Below, one piece after another: positions 6,645 to 7,645 of a DNA stretch of 7,645 nt. Source of the stretch: Lentimicrobiaceae bacterium. GTDB lineage: Bacteria; Bacteroidota; Bacteroidia; Bacteroidales; Lentimicrobiaceae. The translations under genes were made by a program, and so were the position numbers. Under the pieces are notes generated by a model. That model saw only the letters and a list, made by a program, of their open reading frames with translations, searched no databases and was not told where the DNA came from. Position 1 is the first letter of the stretch. Every line of letters begins with the position of its first letter. Where the stretch lies: NCBI GenBank assembly GCA_028697695.1, contig JAQVEI010000104.1, forward strand, positions 1 through 7,645, written 5' to 3'.

Positions 6645-7370
6645 ATGGTTGTGGATGCATTTATACCCTGTTTTATAGACCAGCTCTATCCGGAAACAGG
6701 ATTTAACATGGTTAAAGTACTTGAAAAGTGCGGTGTAGAGGTGAGGTACAACAAAAATCAAACCTGCTGCGGTCAGATAGCCTTTAATACAGGTTTCTGG
6801 GACCATGCCAAAGCCATTGCCGAAAAATTTATCCGCGATTTTGAACATTCAACTTACGTGGTTGCACCATCAGCTTCTTGTGTGGCAATGGTCAGGAATT
6901 ATTACGATGAGCTTTTTTACAACTCCGCCTTGCACAATGAGTACCGTTCCCTGAAAAAAAACATATACGAGATCTCTGATTTTCTGGTGAATGTATTAAA
7001 CATCAAAGATGTAGGCGCTACCTTCGCTCATACCATTACGTATCATGATAGCTGTGCAGCATTGCGTGAATATCGTCTTAAAGGCGAGCCCCGCCTTCTT
7101 TTGAATCATGTACGAGGATTGAAAATTATTGAAATGACTGAGACCGATACATGTTGCGGTTTTGGAGGTTCATTTGCAGTGAAGCATGAAGCCATTTCAT
7201 CTGCCATGGCCGATTTTAAAATTCAAAGAGCACTGGATACAGGAGCTGAGTATATTGTCTCAACGGATACCTCCTGTTTGATGCATCTGCAAGGTTATAT
7301 TGAAAATCAAAAACTCGGATTAAAAACCGCTCATGTTGTAGATATCCTCGCTTCCGGCTGGGAACTGTGA
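6645..7370 (+). CDS. lutA: LutA-like Fe-S protein with two CCG domains (probable lactate utilisation subunit)
   Basis: A 241-residue cytoplasmic protein made of two cysteine-rich CCG domains, the arrangement found in LutA/YkgE and the C-terminal part of GlpC. Repeat one uses Cys9, Cys41-Cys42-Gly and Cys79 (PSASC). Repeat two uses Cys137 (YHDSC), Cys170-Cys171-Gly (CCGFGGSF) and Cys211 (DTSC). Both motifs are complete, with matching spacing of about 31-39 residues, so both probably bind an iron-sulfur or heterodisulfide-reductase-like cluster. LutA works with LutB and LutC to oxidise L-lactate to pyruvate; neither partner is in the window, and the next gene lies on the other strand. The role in lactate use is therefore inferred from family resemblance, and another electron-transfer partner is possible. 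It starts 68 bp after aroA. Its 3' end overlaps the opposite-strand thioredoxin-like gene by 51 bp. Confidence 0.85.
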   Translation: MVVDAFIPCFIDQLYPETGFNMVKVLEKCGVEVRYNKNQTCCGQIAFNTGFWDHAKAIAEKFIRDFEHSTYVVAPSASCVAMVRNYYDELFYNSALHNEYRSLKKNIYEISDFLVNVLNIKDVGATFAHTITYHDSCAALREYRLKGEPRLLLNHVRGLKIIEMTETDTCCGFGGSFAVKHEAISSAMADFKIQRALDTGAEYIVSTDTSCLMHLQGYIENQKLGLKTAHVVDILASGWEL

Positions 7371-7645
7371 GCGGACCCAACGACGGAATATTACCCAATT
7401 TGGAAGGTGTTTTTCTACAACGCCTGCTTCATCAATTATCCAAACAAAAGGAAAAGCATTACCCATTAACTTTTTACGCTGTAACCTACGGGCTGTTCCT
7501 TGAGTCAATTGAAAATGTTGACTTTGACTGCTTACTTTATTAGTATTCAGATCTATTACAACCATAGTATATTTATCCGAAAATGATTTTAGCAGGGCAG
7601 CCTGATTTAATTCCCGGAGCAATTCAGTACTCCAGTGGCAGGATT
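7320..7645 (-). CDS. Thioredoxin-fold-like protein, C-terminal part (5' end outside window)
   Basis: The frame is open to the right edge, so the true start is outside the window; the TTG at 7622 is probably internal. The visible 107 or so residues fit a thioredoxin-type fold. SCHWSTELLRELN near the edge sits where the CxxC helix would be, followed by a strand TMVVIDLN, a connecting region, then NAFPFVWIIDEAGVVEKHL, which resembles the cis-Pro strand and the beta hairpin ending in D..G. The apparent active motif is Cys-His-Trp-Ser, so the second cysteine of CxxC is replaced by Ser. No confident family can be named: TlpA/thioredoxin-like is an inference from pattern. The last 16 or so residues (ending EDIYNMSGF) are antisense to the 3' end of the lutA-like gene and look like a poorly conserved tail. 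It could be a redox partner or an unrelated secreted thioredoxin-fold protein. Confidence 0.55.
   Translation of the reverse strand, partial: SCHWSTELLRELNQAALLKSFSDKYTMVVIDLNTNKVSSQSQHFQLTQGTARRLQRKKLMGNAFPFVWIIDEAGVVEKHLPNWVIFRRWVRSQFPAGSEDIYNMSGF

Noticed and set aside
7216..7398. Minus-strand open frame of 60 codons within the lutA-like gene end
   Set aside because: It lies antisense to the conserved second CCG repeat and is in a different frame from the real thioredoxin-like gene.

Overview
The window looks like ordinary chromosome from a member of the Bacteroidota. Several things point there: the protein styles (alanine dehydrogenase, AroA and proline dehydrogenase all have the variants I associate with that phylum), AT-rich spacers, start codons with almost no Shine-Dalgarno sequence, and repeated TAnnTTTG boxes upstream of genes, which is the Bacteroidota sigma-ABfr -7 consensus. 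Genus cannot be judged from this stretch. No tRNA, rRNA, CRISPR array, phage gene or intact insertion sequence is visible.

Layout: (1) 2-658 (+), the C-terminal half of alanine dehydrogenase, cut by the left edge. (2) 673-2025 (-), complete adenylosuccinate lyase PurB, converging on the first gene with a 14-bp gap. (3) 2026-2939, an AT-rich region holding the purB promoter, a stretch with no intact gene, a strong intrinsic terminator on the minus strand, a 62-codon small gene (2552-2740, -) and a promoter-like motif pointing right with no evident gene behind it. (4) 2940-4118 (-), proline dehydrogenase of the eukaryote-like monofunctional type. (5) 4226-5317 and 5326-6576 (+), aroB and aroA, a tight two-gene shikimate-pathway operon divergent from proline dehydrogenase. 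(6) 6645-7370 (+), a LutA/GlpC-type protein with two complete CCG motifs. (7) 7320-7645 (-), the C-terminal part of a thioredoxin-fold-like protein cut by the right edge, whose 3' end overlaps the lutA-like gene tail to tail by 51 bp.

Functionally the window mixes amino-acid catabolism (alanine to pyruvate, proline to pyrroline-5-carboxylate, probable lactate oxidation) with biosynthesis (purines, chorismate). The only clear operon is aroB-aroA. The partners expected for the catabolic genes (pyrroline-5-carboxylate dehydrogenase, LutB and LutC) are not in the window.

I do not see a convincing new multi-gene system. The items most worth a second look are the 62-aa orphan with its own terminator, the orphan rightward promoter motif and palindrome between it and proline dehydrogenase, the CxxS (not CxxC) motif in the partial thioredoxin-like protein, and its 51-bp antisense overlap with the lutA-like gene.
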